DNA of 64,000 nt from an uncultured Flavobacteriaceae bacterium (GCA_905182295.1 CAJJAZ010000007.1:62001-126000), one strand, 5' to 3'. Shown: positions 14,503 through 24,023, counted from the first letter of the stretch. Numbers and translations: made by a program. Notes: a model not told the origin generated them from the letters alone.

Positions 14503-15528
14503 ATGAAGTACTTTCAACCGATTTTACTGGCCTCTATATTTATGTTTTATTCCTGTAATCAAGGCTCAAAAACCCAAGCACCACCAGATGGAATGATTTG
14601 GATTCCAGCAGGGAAATTTATACAAGGCGCTGTAATGGGCGACAAAATGGCTATGAGTCATGAAAAGCCTTCGCATGAAGTTTCTATCAGTGGATTTTTC
14701 ATGGATACTACTGAGGTTACCAATGCCCAATTCAAAAAATTTGTAACAGCTACCCATTACATTACTATTGCTGAGCGGGCTATTGATTGGGATGAAATGA
14801 AAAAACAGCTTCCGTTAGGGACTATAAAACCTCACGATAGTATCTTACAAGCAGGTTCTTTAACTTTTAAACCATCAGAAGATAAATTGCCTAATTTATA
14901 CGATTTTTCTCAGTGGTGGCGTTGGACCATTGGCGCCAATTGGAGGCACCCTCAAGGACAAAATTCAACTATAGAAAGAAAAGACAACCACCCTGTAGTA
15001 CATATTGCTTATCAAGATGCCTTGGCCTACTGTGAGTGGAGAGGAAGAAGCCTCCCTACCGAAGCCCAGTGGGAATATGCAGCCAGAGGGCAGCAAGATG
15101 GAATATATGCTTGGGGTACAGATGGGGCTATACTCTCTAAACAAGCCAATAGTTGGGAAGGTAGTTTTCCCGATACAAATACCATGATGGATGGTTTTTT
15201 AGGTACCGCGGTAGTGGGCAGTTTTCCGCCCAATCAATTTAATTTATACGATATGAGCGGGAATGTTTGGGAATGGACTTCTGATTGGTATGACCCCAGG
15301 TATTACAAGATGTTGGCAACAACTAAAGGGCTTATTAAAGATCCCAAAGGAGCTACAAATGCCTATAATCCTAACAATCCCTATACCCCTGAAAGAGTGA
15401 TTAAAGGAGGGTCTTTTTTATGTAATGCTGCTTATTGTGCCAGTTATAGAGTATCGGCCAGAATGGCCAGTTCAGAAGACTCCGCGTCTGAGCATAAAGG
15501 TTTTAGAACAGTAATAAACCTAGATTAA
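14503..15528 (+). CDS. Formylglycine-generating enzyme family protein (FGE/SUMF1), lipoprotein
   Basis: 341 aa with SPII leader ending FMFYSC. FGE oxidises the Cys of CxPxR in sulfatases to formylglycine using O2 and copper. Domain motifs: MIWIPAGKFIQGA, FFMDTTEVTNAQFKKFV, HPVVHIAYQDALAYCEWRG, SLPTEAQWEYAARG, NLYDMSGNVWEWTSDWY and GGSFLCNAAYCASYRVSAR. The last contains two cysteines (about C307 and C312) at the position of the copper-binding catalytic pair of genuine FGEs, which non-enzymatic relatives such as GldK/GldJ lack. A sulfatase with CAPAR lies 9 kb upstream. The lipoprotein signal places the enzyme outside the inner membrane, matching the exported sulfatase. Confidence 0.9.
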   Translation: MKYFQPILLASIFMFYSCNQGSKTQAPPDGMIWIPAGKFIQGAVMGDKMAMSHEKPSHEVSISGFFMDTTEVTNAQFKKFVTATHYITIAERAIDWDEMKKQLPLGTIKPHDSILQAGSLTFKPSEDKLPNLYDFSQWWRWTIGANWRHPQGQNSTIERKDNHPVVHIAYQDALAYCEWRGRSLPTEAQWEYAARGQQDGIYAWGTDGAILSKQANSWEGSFPDTNTMMDGFLGTAVVGSFPPNQFNLYDMSGNVWEWTSDWYDPRYYKMLATTKGLIKDPKGATNAYNPNNPYTPERVIKGGSFLCNAAYCASYRVSARMASSEDSASEHKGFRTVINLD

Positions 15529-15591
15529 TCTCCTAAATAATCATGTAATAACTTTTGATAACTTTCCAGGAAAAAAGGCAGCCAAATTGTT

Positions 15592-15599
15592 TAATTTTG
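15592..15599 (+). promoter_or_regulatory. Candidate -7 box for trxB
   Basis: TAATTTTG matches TAnnTTTG and ends 27 bases before the ATG. No -33 TTG at normal spacing. Confidence 0.4.
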
Positions 15600-15626
15600 G
15601 GTTTTAATTATTAAAATTCATTGTAA

Positions 15627-16574
15627 ATGTCTCAAAATATAGAACGTATTAAAACCCTTATAGTTGGGTCAGGGCCAGCAGGATATACTGCAGCTATTTA
15701 CGCAGCAAGAGCAGATTTAAAACCTGTTTTATACACTGGTATGGAACCAGGTGGACAATTAACAACGACTACCGAGGTGGATAATTTCCCTGGTTACCCT
15801 CAGGGTGTAGACGGTCCTACTATGATGGTGGAATTGCAAGAACAGGCAGAGCGTTTTGGTACCCAAGTGCGTATTGGAATGATCACAGAAGTACAATTGA
15901 GTAAAGAAATTGGGGGTATTCACAAAGCTATGGTAGATGGTAAAACACCTATTGAAGCGGAGACAGTGATTATTTCTACAGGGGCTACGGCCAAATATTT
16001 AAACATACCTAGTGAACAAAAACTAAGGGGAGGTGGTGTTTCTGCCTGTGCGGTATGTGATGGTTTTTTCTATAAGGGCCAAGAAGTGGCTATAGTAGGT
16101 GCTGGAGATACTGCAGCAGAGGAAGCCTCTTATTTAGCCAATATTTGTAGCAAAGTTACCATGCTAGTTAGAAAAGGGGAGATGAGGGCGTCAAAAGCCA
16201 TGCAACACAGGGTAAATAGTTTAGACAACATAGTGATTAAATACTTTACAGAAGTAGAAGAGGTCCTTGGAGACCAAGTGGTAGAAGGCCTAAGAATGGT
16301 TAACAACCAAACAGGAGAAAAGGAAGATATTGCCATTACAGGACTCTTTATCGCTATTGGACACAAACCGAATACAGACATATTCAAGGGTCAATTAGAC
16401 ATGGATGAGACCGGTTATGTTCACACCAAAGGGAAGACTACTAAAACAAATTTACCAGGAGTTTTTGCCTGTGGAGATGTTCAAGATAAAGAGTACAGGC
16501 AGGCTATTACTGCTGCTGGGACAGGATGTATGGCCGCATTAGACGCGGAACGTTACTTGGCTACTGTGGAATAA
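15627..16574 (+). CDS. trxB: Thioredoxin-disulfide reductase
   Basis: 315 aa, standard length. FAD-binding GSGPAGYTAAIYAARA, GGQLTTTTEVDNFPG, redox-active CAVC at residues 141-144, NADPH-binding GAGDTAAEEASYLA and the FAD-binding C-terminal GVFACGDVQDKEYRQAITAAGTG. Reduces thioredoxin with NADPH in the cytoplasm. Single-gene unit between FGE and the convergent PLP enzyme. Confidence 0.97.
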   Translation: MSQNIERIKTLIVGSGPAGYTAAIYAARADLKPVLYTGMEPGGQLTTTTEVDNFPGYPQGVDGPTMMVELQEQAERFGTQVRIGMITEVQLSKEIGGIHKAMVDGKTPIEAETVIISTGATAKYLNIPSEQKLRGGGVSACAVCDGFFYKGQEVAIVGAGDTAAEEASYLANICSKVTMLVRKGEMRASKAMQHRVNSLDNIVIKYFTEVEEVLGDQVVEGLRMVNNQTGEKEDIAITGLFIAIGHKPNTDIFKGQLDMDETGYVHTKGKTTKTNLPGVFACGDVQDKEYRQAITAAGTGCMAALDAERYLATVE

Positions 16575-16608
16575 TTAAACCAGTAGCGGACAAGTTTTAG
16601 CAGTGTAT

Positions 16609-17667
16609 TTACGCTTGCTTTAAAGAAGGAATAAGGGTGTTGATAGCTTTGCAAAGCGATTCAATATCCTTTTTTTTGTGCCCTGCGCTAATGACAATTC
16701 TACTCATTATAGGATCTTTTTCTGTGGGATATGGAAAATTTGTCACTACAAAACCAGCCTCTTTAAGTTCTTTTGATAATTTGGGCGATTGAAATCCAAA
16801 AGCGGGGTGTCCTAAGTGATTGTCAAAGAATTCAGGACAGTCAAGTCCTTTCATAAAACGCTTGGTATTTTTATGTAATTTAAGGAGTTGTTTTTGATAA
16901 ATTTCTGGCGCTTCTATGTAAGCATAAAGGCCAGCTAAAGCCGCAGGGCTTGCGCCGCCATAGGTAGCACTAGCCATAATAACTACTGCTCTATGGTCCT
17001 CGCACAATACTATACCGCCACTAATACCCATTCCTTTTCCCATAGAAGCGGTAACAATTAATTCTCTTGGCTTTAATTGTTTTAATATTTCATAGGATCC
17101 TTCTCCGTTTAAGCCACATATTCCAAGGGCGTGAGAGTCGTCTACAACCAAAATGCAAGAAGAAAGATCAATGCCTTTTAATGGACGGAATTCAGGATAA
17201 TGCCTCCCTTTAAAATCAATACTGTCTAAAAAAATCACGGGTTGTTTTTTTAAAGCAAGCAGCTCATTTAATTTTGCTTCAAGACTATCGTAATTAGTTT
17301 CTACGGCATTAGGATCTATTTTTAAGGCACTGTGTGTACCTGGCAAATAGATTGGAACAAAAGGATCATTTAAAAACTGTTTGGCTACCATCTGACCAGC
17401 CAAATATCCAGAAGAGCTCAGCAGAGCTCGAGGCGCTTTGGTTTGTTGGGCCAATACCTTTTCTACTTTTTCAAACAAGGATAGTCTAATATTTGACTGA
17501 CGGGATGCACCGTGATGTGCCCCGTACTTGAGAATTCCTTTTAACAACCAACGTTTAAACCTGTAATGGGTTTGAAGGCTGAGGTAGCTAGTGCCTCCAA
17601 AATACAAATAAGATTTTTCATTGAAAGACAAATAGGGGCCAATAGCCTTGTTAAAATACTGTATCAT
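16609..17667 (-). CDS. Alpha-oxoamine synthase family PLP enzyme (KBL/BioF-like)
   Basis: 352 aa fold-type I PLP enzyme. FGGTSYLSLQTHYRF and HHGASRQSNIRLSLFEKVEK at the N-terminus, ALLSSSGYLAGQ, the PLP Asp-His region VVDDSHALGICGLNGEG, and the Schiff-base Lys in TASMGKGMGISGG. These are features of the 8-amino-7-oxononanoate synthase/2-amino-3-ketobutyrate ligase group. It overlaps the upstream dipeptide epimerase by 4 bases, so it is probably not biotin synthesis; catabolism of a peptidoglycan-derived or other amino acid is possible (inference). Reaction not assignable from sequence. Confidence 0.8.
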   Translation of the reverse strand: MIQYFNKAIGPYLSFNEKSYLYFGGTSYLSLQTHYRFKRWLLKGILKYGAHHGASRQSNIRLSLFEKVEKVLAQQTKAPRALLSSSGYLAGQMVAKQFLNDPFVPIYLPGTHSALKIDPNAVETNYDSLEAKLNELLALKKQPVIFLDSIDFKGRHYPEFRPLKGIDLSSCILVVDDSHALGICGLNGEGSYEILKQLKPRELIVTASMGKGMGISGGIVLCEDHRAVVIMASATYGGASPAALAGLYAYIEAPEIYQKQLLKLHKNTKRFMKGLDCPEFFDNHLGHPAFGFQSPKLSKELKEAGFVVTNFPYPTEKDPIMSRIVISAGHKKKDIESLCKAINTLIPSLKQA

Positions 17668-18680
17668 ATGTCAAGCAATTCTATTCCGCTACCACCCAAA
17701 ATAGGATAGGTAAGCGAAGCGTCTTCATGTATTATAATGCCTTTGGCAATATCTTTTTTGAGCAATAATGCACCATCCATATCTACATAATCTAATTGGG
17801 GAAGTAGCTGGCCTATGGCCGATATCCCAACGCTAGACTCTGTCATACATCCTATCATCACTTTTAAACCCAAAGCTTTAGCCTCCTTAATCATGGTTAA
17901 AGCAGGGGTTATACCCCCGCATTTGGTGAGTTTAATATTAATTCCATGAAAGTGTCCCACACATTTAGCCACATCTTCAGGAACCAGGCAACTCTCATCT
18001 GCTATAAGCGGTAAGCAAGAAGTTTCAAATACTTTTTTCATTTCTTCCCATTGGTCTGCTGCCAAAGGTTGCTCAATAAATTCAACCCCTAAATCTTTAA
18101 GAATTCGAGCATTTGAAATGGTTTCATCTGCTTCCCAAGCACAGTTGGCATCTATTCTAAAAACAGCGTTTGTTTTAGCTCTCAGTGCCTTTACAATTGC
18201 AATATCTTGTGAAGTGCCTAATTTTACTTTGTAAATAGGCCAGGGTTTTTCTACCATTTTAGCCACCATTTTTTCTACGCTATCTATTCCAATAGTATAA
18301 TTGGTTGTGGCCAAGTTTTGGAGGTTTGTATTCCAAAATTTATAGAGTGGCATATTATTTAATTTTCCAAACAAATCCCAAGCGGCCAAATCTAACGCAC
18401 ATTTTGAGAAGTTAGAAAGGGATAATGGATTCAGCAGTTCGTAGAATAACTCAGGTGTTTTAAAATCGTGGGCTTCTAATAGGTCTTTATACAACCCAAT
18501 TTCTTTGGCCATACTGGCCGACGTTATTTGATAATACCCATTGGCAGTCGCTTCTCCATATCCACTTTTTCCCTCATGAGACAAAGTAACTATTAAGCTA
18601 TCTTGAAAGTCATGAGACGCTCTAGAAATGCTAAAGGTATGTGCCAACTCCAGTTGGTAGGGGGTAAGGGTGATTCGCAT
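17664..18680 (-). CDS. Dipeptide epimerase (L-Ala-D/L-Glu epimerase type, enolase superfamily)
   Basis: 338 aa. Muconate-lactonizing subgroup: acid/base YKVKLG (KxK), metal ligands in RIDANCAWE, FIEQPLA and IADESC, second Lys in GINIKLTKCGG, and the GCMTESSVGISAIGQL signature followed by DMDGALLL. Epimerises L-Ala-D-Glu from murein turnover to L-Ala-L-Glu so that it can be degraded. Start ATG 18680; the stop overlaps the PLP enzyme start by 4 bases. Fits with murQ and nagB elsewhere in the window as part of murein recycling. Confidence 0.88.
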   Translation of the reverse strand: MRITLTPYQLELAHTFSISRASHDFQDSLIVTLSHEGKSGYGEATANGYYQITSASMAKEIGLYKDLLEAHDFKTPELFYELLNPLSLSNFSKCALDLAAWDLFGKLNNMPLYKFWNTNLQNLATTNYTIGIDSVEKMVAKMVEKPWPIYKVKLGTSQDIAIVKALRAKTNAVFRIDANCAWEADETISNARILKDLGVEFIEQPLAADQWEEMKKVFETSCLPLIADESCLVPEDVAKCVGHFHGINIKLTKCGGITPALTMIKEAKALGLKVMIGCMTESSVGISAIGQLLPQLDYVDMDGALLLKKDIAKGIIIHEDASLTYPILGGSGIELLDI

Positions 18681-18871
18681 AATGGGTTTGGTTATTTAAA
18701 ATAAATATAGCCAAACCCTTGAATAAATTTGTCTTTAGAACAAAAAAAGTATGCTGAATAAAAATGCGATAAAAATTTTAGCTAGCGCTATCATAAAATT
18801 GATATTAAAATCAGGTCTAGTAAAGGTGTGAGATTTAGGAGGTGTTATAAAATAATAGATACCCAGTTGTA

Positions 18872-20503
18872 TTAATCCATGGATGAATGACAACTTATAC
18901 ATTCTAAAACACCAGTTTCACCCATTCTCCACGTCTCATTAGGCAGGTCTTTTCTGTACATATCTTGGTCATTTTTATTTCCCCATCCCATGATTTCACT
19001 CATGCTAGGATCTATTTTTACAATGGTTCCGTTTGGAATGATTAAGCTCATCTCAATTTTTTGATTGCGCATTTTTTGATTGGGTGCACTTATAAAATAG
19101 TCCTCAAAATAAAGGGTATTTCCCATTTGTTCTATATTGTAGGATAAGGCAGCAGCCCTGTTTTTAGCATCTTCATAAGAATAACCATGGGCACTTTTAT
19201 AAGTCTTTATGGATATATTATTTTCAATCGTATTCTTAATATTAACAGAAACCCTTTTTGAGTAGAGTACTTCATTGCCATTTGTGTCGTAACTTATGGT
19301 AATTCCATCAAAAAAATTATGGTCCAAATAGTCAAAATGTTCCGAGCTTTTTGCTATGAGATATAGCGTATCAGGTACTTGGACTCCAATATTATTCGCG
19401 TCAAATAAGGATACTTGTTCTATTTGGTTTCCCCTTACTGAAAATGAATTGGCTTGTTTAATTCCGTAAAATATTAAGCAGCCTACCGCTATAAACCAAA
19501 TACTAAATAAACTTACTTTAGTGATATTCCCCATTTTTTTGAGGTTCTTAGTAACCACAGTAAGTCCTACATAGAGCAAACCATAAAATGGAATTCCAAC
19601 GGCTAAAAAAAGTAAAATTGAAAGTATCCAGATCGGTAATTCAGAGGCATTGATAAGGGGAAAAAATTGAATTCCAGATAAATTACTAAGGTCTAAAATG
19701 CCCACTGTGAATAGTCCAAAAAAAAGCCCCAACAAGGTTGCAGAACCAATAAGAATAAGAAGTAAACCAATAAATTTTCCAAAAAGGTTAAAAATAGTAC
19801 TGATTATTTTCCCAATAGCAGAAAAAATTATTCCAATAAAATCACCTAATGCTTTTACAAAACTATTTCCACCTTCTTTAACAGCATTTTCTACCCCTTT
19901 ATAATCTGCGTTTTTAACGGTATCTGAAACAGAGTCAAATCCTTCTTTAATTTTTTTTTCAATATTGCTGAGGTTCGCAGCTTCTCCTTGCATGTCTAAT
20001 TTTTGAGCAGTAGTAGTTGCTTCCGGTACAATAGCCCAAAGGATAATATAGGTTATTACAGAAAAGCCACCGCCAAATAAGAATACAATAAAAAGCAATC
20101 TAATCCATAGCGGATCTATTGATAGGTAATGTCCAATACCACTACACACCCCGCCCATCAGTTTCTGATCTCCATCTCTGTACAATTTTTTCACACGAGT
20201 GCTGGTTTTTGTTTTAGGCGCCTCATCAAAAATATCTTCATCTATAGAATAGTCTTCTGGTTGTCCCATTACTTGAATGATTTGCTCTACATCCTGCAAT
20301 ACAATAACTTGTTTTTCAGTGGTTAATTTTTCTGAAAAAAGTTCTGAAATTCGAGCCTCAACGTCGGCTAATATTTCTTCTTTACCCTGGGTACCAGTTA
20401 AATATTTTTTAACAGCTTCTAAATACCTTTGTAACGCTTGGTAGGCATTTTCATCTATATTGAATATGCTATTGGCTAAGTTTATGGTGAGTGTTTTATT
20501 CAT
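18872..20503 (-). CDS. PspC-domain envelope protein
   Basis: 543 aa. Residues 1-90 form a helical N-terminal domain (NIDENAYQALQRYLEAVKKYL, DVEARISELFSEKL, QPEDYSIDED), then a PspC domain (KLYRDGDQKLMGGVCSGIGHYLSIDPLWIRLLF, VITYIILWAIVPEA) at about 105-175. Several more TM helices lie between about 225 and 355, and a C-terminal soluble domain ends ISMSLIIP, MGETGVLECISC. The long PspC form paired with PadR is common in flavobacteria. Likely role is envelope-stress sensing or response. Six bases downstream of padR, so one operon. Confidence 0.88.
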   Translation of the reverse strand: MNKTLTINLANSIFNIDENAYQALQRYLEAVKKYLTGTQGKEEILADVEARISELFSEKLTTEKQVIVLQDVEQIIQVMGQPEDYSIDEDIFDEAPKTKTSTRVKKLYRDGDQKLMGGVCSGIGHYLSIDPLWIRLLFIVFLFGGGFSVITYIILWAIVPEATTTAQKLDMQGEAANLSNIEKKIKEGFDSVSDTVKNADYKGVENAVKEGGNSFVKALGDFIGIIFSAIGKIISTIFNLFGKFIGLLLILIGSATLLGLFFGLFTVGILDLSNLSGIQFFPLINASELPIWILSILLFLAVGIPFYGLLYVGLTVVTKNLKKMGNITKVSLFSIWFIAVGCLIFYGIKQANSFSVRGNQIEQVSLFDANNIGVQVPDTLYLIAKSSEHFDYLDHNFFDGITISYDTNGNEVLYSKRVSVNIKNTIENNISIKTYKSAHGYSYEDAKNRAAALSYNIEQMGNTLYFEDYFISAPNQKMRNQKIEMSLIIPNGTIVKIDPSMSEIMGWGNKNDQDMYRKDLPNETWRMGETGVLECISCHSSMD

Positions 20504-20509
20504 GGTTTT

Positions 20510-20833
20510 TTATTTTGTAACGAGTTGTACGGCATTTTTAAGGGCATTCCAAGTAGTGTCTAATTCTTTTAAGAATAATACACCAGTTTCAGTGAGTGCA
20601 TAGTATTTTCTAGGGGGTCCTGAACTAGATTCCTCCCATCTATAGGCCAATAGACCAGCATTTTTCAATCTGGTGAGTAGGGGGTAAATGGTCCCTTCTA
20701 CCACAAGAAGTTTGGCGTTCTTTAACGATTCTAATATTTCAGAGGCATACTTATCTTCTCCATTTAATATGGAGAGGATACAGTATTCTAGCACCCCTTT
20801 TCTCATTTGTGCTTTGGTATTTTCAATATTCAT
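20510..20833 (-). CDS. PadR-family transcriptional regulator
   Basis: 107 aa. Short PadR (subfamily 2) winged helix: RKGVLEYCILSILNGEDKYASEILESL, EGTIYPLLTRLKNAGLLAYRW, SGPPRKYYALTETG. Likely represses its own operon with the PspC gene 6 bases downstream. Confidence 0.93.
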   Translation of the reverse strand: MNIENTKAQMRKGVLEYCILSILNGEDKYASEILESLKNAKLLVVEGTIYPLLTRLKNAGLLAYRWEESSSGPPRKYYALTETGVLFLKELDTTWNALKNAVQLVTK

Positions 20834-20893
20834 AAATTGAAATAATTGTGCAGTTTTTCCTGATGAATTTCATCTGTAAGCTACATTACTATG

Positions 20894-20925
20894 CAAATAT
20901 ATATCTATTAAAAGGTATTATGCAA
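20894..20925 (-). promoter_or_regulatory. Promoter of padR-pspC (TTG-N21-TATATTTG)
   Basis: On the minus strand TTG at 20925-20923, 21-base spacer, then TATATTTG at 20901-20894. Good match to the Bacteroidota consensus. The word TATGCAA occurs at both ends (20890, 20919) and could be part of a repressor site. Confidence 0.6.
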
Positions 20926-21017
20926 TACAAAGTACTATAATTTAACATTTAATTAACAAAACAGCATGATTCATTACTAGGATTAAATGATGTATTTTTA
21001 ATGAAATTTTTAAAAAT

Positions 21018-21470
21018 ATGGCTACTTCTGTTTTTAAGTTTAATACCTATCTTTTTTTTAAGCTACCTGCTGCTTGGTGGTGTGGTGTTAGACTAAAGCG
21101 AATCACAGAGAATATAGCAGAAGTGAGTGTTACCCACAGATGGATCAATCAAAATCCCTTTAATTCCATGTTTTGGGCGGTACAGGGTATGGCTGCGGAA
21201 TTGGCCACTGGAGCGATGGTAATTGATCAAATTAAACAATCTGGCCTATCTATATCTATGTTGGTAGCTCATAACAAGGCATCTTTCACTAAAAAAGCTA
21301 CAGGACGAATTGTTTTTAGCTGTGAAGATGGACACTTGATAACGCCAGCCATCCAAAAAACAATCACTACAGGAGAAGGAGAGACCTTTTGGATGAAAGC
21401 AGTTGGGATAAACGAGTTAGGGGTAACGGTAGCTACTTTTGAATTTCAATGGACTATTAGAAAAAAATAA
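21018..21470 (+). CDS. DUF4442 (hotdog-fold thioesterase-like) protein
   Basis: 150 aa. FKLPAAWWCGVRLKRITENIAEVSV, THRWINQNPFNSMFWAVQGMAAELATGAM and LVAHNKASFTKKATGRIVFSC are typical of DUF4442, a hotdog-fold family related to PaaI thioesterases. A substrate is not known. Followed after 3 bases by the AIM24-family gene, so the pair is an operon. Confidence 0.88.
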   Translation: MATSVFKFNTYLFFKLPAAWWCGVRLKRITENIAEVSVTHRWINQNPFNSMFWAVQGMAAELATGAMVIDQIKQSGLSISMLVAHNKASFTKKATGRIVFSCEDGHLITPAIQKTITTGEGETFWMKAVGINELGVTVATFEFQWTIRKK

Positions 21471-21473
21471 AAA

Positions 21474-22274
21474 ATGAATGCACACGAAATAGAATACGAG
21501 ATATCTGGAGAGGAAATGCAGTTTGTAGAAGTAATTTTGGATCCAGGGGAATCTGTTGTAGCTGAGGCTGGTAGTTTTATGATGATGGACCAAGACATTC
21601 AAATGGAAACGATCTTTGGAGACGGCTCTAAACAAAATGAAGGGGTATTGGGCTCCTTATTTTCTGCAGGGAAAAGATTACTGACAGGAGAAAGCCTATT
21701 TATGACTGCTTTTTTAAATATAGGTCAAGGAAAAAAAGGAGTGAGCTTTGCCTCTCCTTATCCAGGAAAGATTATACCGATAGACCTCTCTGCTTTTGGC
21801 GAAAAATTCATATGCCAAAAAGATGCTTTTTTATGTGCTGCTAAAGGCGTTTCTGTTGGAATTGAGTTTTCCAGAAAGCTTGGAAGAGGATTTTTTGGTG
21901 GAGAAGGTTTTATTATGCAAAAGTTAGAGGGAGATGGCCTTGCTTTTATTCATGCTGGCGGAACTATTGCAAAAAAAGAGCTCAAGGCTGGAGAAATTTT
22001 AAAGGTAGATACGGGTTGTTTGGTAGGATTTACTCAAAAGGTACAGTATGACATTAGTTTTGTGGGTGGTATTAAAAATACTTTGTTTGGAGGAGAAGGT
22101 TTGTTCTTCGCGTCTTTACAAGGGCCAGGGACTGTCTATGTTCAGTCATTGCCTTTTAGTCGTTTGGCCAGTAGGGTTTGGGCAGCAGCACCTAAAATGG
22201 GTGGAAAAGGGAAAGGAGAGGGCAGTCTTCTTGGAGGTATAGGAGATTTATTGGATGGAGATAATAGGTTTTAA
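21474..22274 (+). CDS. TIGR00266/AIM24-family protein
   Basis: 266 aa. EYEISGEEMQFVEVILDPGESVVAEAGSF, then a repeated beta-solenoid-like pattern: SLFMTAFLNIGQGKKGVSF, GRGFFGGEGFIMQKLEGDGLAFIHAGG, GGIKNTLFGGEGLFFASLQGPG, FSRLASRVWAAAP. Full length for the family. AIM24-type proteins have no established biochemical role in bacteria. C-terminus is Gly/Lys-rich. Confidence 0.92.
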   Translation: MNAHEIEYEISGEEMQFVEVILDPGESVVAEAGSFMMMDQDIQMETIFGDGSKQNEGVLGSLFSAGKRLLTGESLFMTAFLNIGQGKKGVSFASPYPGKIIPIDLSAFGEKFICQKDAFLCAAKGVSVGIEFSRKLGRGFFGGEGFIMQKLEGDGLAFIHAGGTIAKKELKAGEILKVDTGCLVGFTQKVQYDISFVGGIKNTLFGGEGLFFASLQGPGTVYVQSLPFSRLASRVWAAAPKMGGKGKGEGSLLGGIGDLLDGDNRF

Positions 22275-22313
22275 TCATACAGTTTTGGAACTTATTAAAA
22301 TAGGTTTTTTATA

Positions 22314-23621
22314 TTAATACTGATCTCTAATAGCCTCTAATACCATTTCCATTTCCTGCTTAATTTGACTAATTGGCTTGGTGAAATGATTGTTCATATA
22401 GCTGAATATTAGTCTTTTATTGTTTTTTGTAATTAAAAAACCACTGAGACAATAGGTATTCCCAAGACTACCTGTCTTTGCATATATATAGGGTTTTTGC
22501 TCCCCTTTGAACCAATTGTTTAGCGTACCTTTTTCTCCTCCTGCTGGAAAGAAATGAATCAGTTTATCCCAAGGATATTTTAGATACATTTTATGGAGTA
22601 CTTGTGTGATGGATAGTGGTGTAAATAAATTGTACCTAGACAGTCCGGAACCATCTACCCACCTTGGTTGCTGCGCCAAGTCTTTTAAACTTCCTTTTAA
22701 TATATATTTTTGAATACTAGAAACTTGCATGCTGTCTAAAGTGAACTCAGCAGCGCTAAGTAACAGTTGTTCTGCTAAAAAATTATCACTCACTTCCATC
22801 ATTCGTTCTAAAACACTGTCTGTTGAAATACCATAAGCTATGTCGGTTTTGTCTGTAAACTCTGGTAAGATAAAAATCTCTTTTTTTAACAAATTTCCAA
22901 GAAGAATAGCCGTTAAACTATCCGAAGTTTTATAGGGTATTTCAAGAGACAATGTCTCTTTTTCCGGCAGGTAAAAAATATTCTTTTCTGCACTTCTATA
23001 AAATTGTTTTTCATCGTCTTTCTTTTTAACAAATGATGCGAATAGAGATGGTTCTTGGATGGAAACGCTGTCATTCTTAATCACATTAAATACGTTTCCA
23101 TAAAGGGGTAAAGCTGCGCGCTCTGGGGCGTAATAAGTGTCGTAGTCTTCCCATGCCCACCCTGGACCATAGGGGAAATCTAATAGCTTGTTGGCTACAA
23201 TTCCAACATGGGTATATTGCGTTAACGCACTGACTAAACTACTGTCTTTGAAAAATGGATGAAATGGAGTAGGATTTCCCATTCCAGAAATTAGTATTGA
23301 ATCTATTCCTTTTTTCTGGTATCTGAATAAAGGCATTTTTTCTGGGAGTAATTCAAGTGCTGTGAACAGGGTGAAAATCTTTGTATTGCTGGCTGGAATA
23401 AAATATTGGCTCCCATTTATATTAACGATAGCATCATTATTTTCTGGATCTATCACAACCAATCCAGTCATTTGATTTTCATAGCCTTCCCCTTTAAAAT
23501 GCTTGTGGATATTTTTTTGTTGCACCTTAACGACTCCTCCGCAACCCGTAATAAGACTGCTAATCAAAGCGATATAAGCTATTGCTTTTGTTTTTTTGAT
23601 GAGGTAATTATAGTGACTCAT
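22314..23621 (-). CDS. D-Ala-D-Ala carboxypeptidase/endopeptidase (PBP4, S13 family), lipoprotein
   Basis: 435 aa from ATG 23621, chosen because MSHYNYLIKKTKAIAYIALISSLITGC gives an SPII leader; the track start at 23663 adds 14 residues in front of it. Penicillin-binding motifs: SxxK in PASNTKIFTLF, SxN in VSDNFLAEQLL, and KTG in YAKTGSLGNTYCLSG. Trims or cleaves peptide cross-links in the periplasm. The S13 insertion domain appears short compared with E. coli DacB. Convergent with the AIM24 gene. Confidence 0.87.
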   Translation of the reverse strand: MSHYNYLIKKTKAIAYIALISSLITGCGGVVKVQQKNIHKHFKGEGYENQMTGLVVIDPENNDAIVNINGSQYFIPASNTKIFTLFTALELLPEKMPLFRYQKKGIDSILISGMGNPTPFHPFFKDSSLVSALTQYTHVGIVANKLLDFPYGPGWAWEDYDTYYAPERAALPLYGNVFNVIKNDSVSIQEPSLFASFVKKKDDEKQFYRSAEKNIFYLPEKETLSLEIPYKTSDSLTAILLGNLLKKEIFILPEFTDKTDIAYGISTDSVLERMMEVSDNFLAEQLLLSAAEFTLDSMQVSSIQKYILKGSLKDLAQQPRWVDGSGLSRYNLFTPLSITQVLHKMYLKYPWDKLIHFFPAGGEKGTLNNWFKGEQKPYIYAKTGSLGNTYCLSGFLITKNNKRLIFSYMNNHFTKPISQIKQEMEMVLEAIRDQY

Positions 23622-23731
23622 GGCTTTGTATATTTTTAACATGAATGTAGTTGTTTTTAACATTTCTTATAAAATAATGAATGCTTATTTGTTCTAAATT
23701 TGAGTATGTTTAATTTAAATATAATAAACTT

Positions 23732-23941
23732 ATGGCTAGAGCAATGCTAGAGTATACCAAAATGGTGCTTCAAAAAGTGAGTTTCAATATGGGTTTATTT
23801 AGAAGAGAATTATTAAAAGCTTCGAAAAGGCTATTGCCCTATGAAATAGAAGAGCTGATTATTTGGCTCAGAGAATTTAGCAAAGAAAATCCAAAGGTGA
23901 AAACTACTTTGATTTATTTGGAAAATAAGCGGTGTAGATAA
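23732..23941 (+). CDS. Small conserved hypothetical protein
   Basis: 69 aa, or 65 from the second Met (MLEYTKMVLQKVSF). Predicted all-helical and charged: FRRELLKASKRLLPYEIEELIIWLREF. The pattern YTKxxLxKVSFxxxLFxxEL...LLPxE resembles small uncharacterised Bacteroidota proteins of about 60-70 aa. A terminator follows. Function unknown. Confidence 0.7.
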   Translation: MARAMLEYTKMVLQKVSFNMGLFRRELLKASKRLLPYEIEELIIWLREFSKENPKVKTTLIYLENKRCR

Positions 23942-23972
23942 GACTGTAGATTGATTGTTTAATTTGGTTAAT

Positions 23973-24005
23973 AAAAAAAGAGGTCTTAAAAGACTTCTTT
24001 TTTTA
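23973..24005. terminator. Bidirectional intrinsic terminator
   Basis: AGAGGTCTT / AAGACTTCT with one G-U pair, flanked by A7 and T7. Ends the small gene on plus and oxyR on minus. Confidence 0.88.
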
Positions 24006-24023
24006 TTGTGAAACATTTTATTA

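Noticed and set aside
18872-20503. CxxCH-like motif (CISCH) at the PspC protein C-terminus as a heme c site
   Set aside because: Single motif at the extreme end of a PspC-family protein without other cytochrome features; a terminal CxxC is more likely a family trait.
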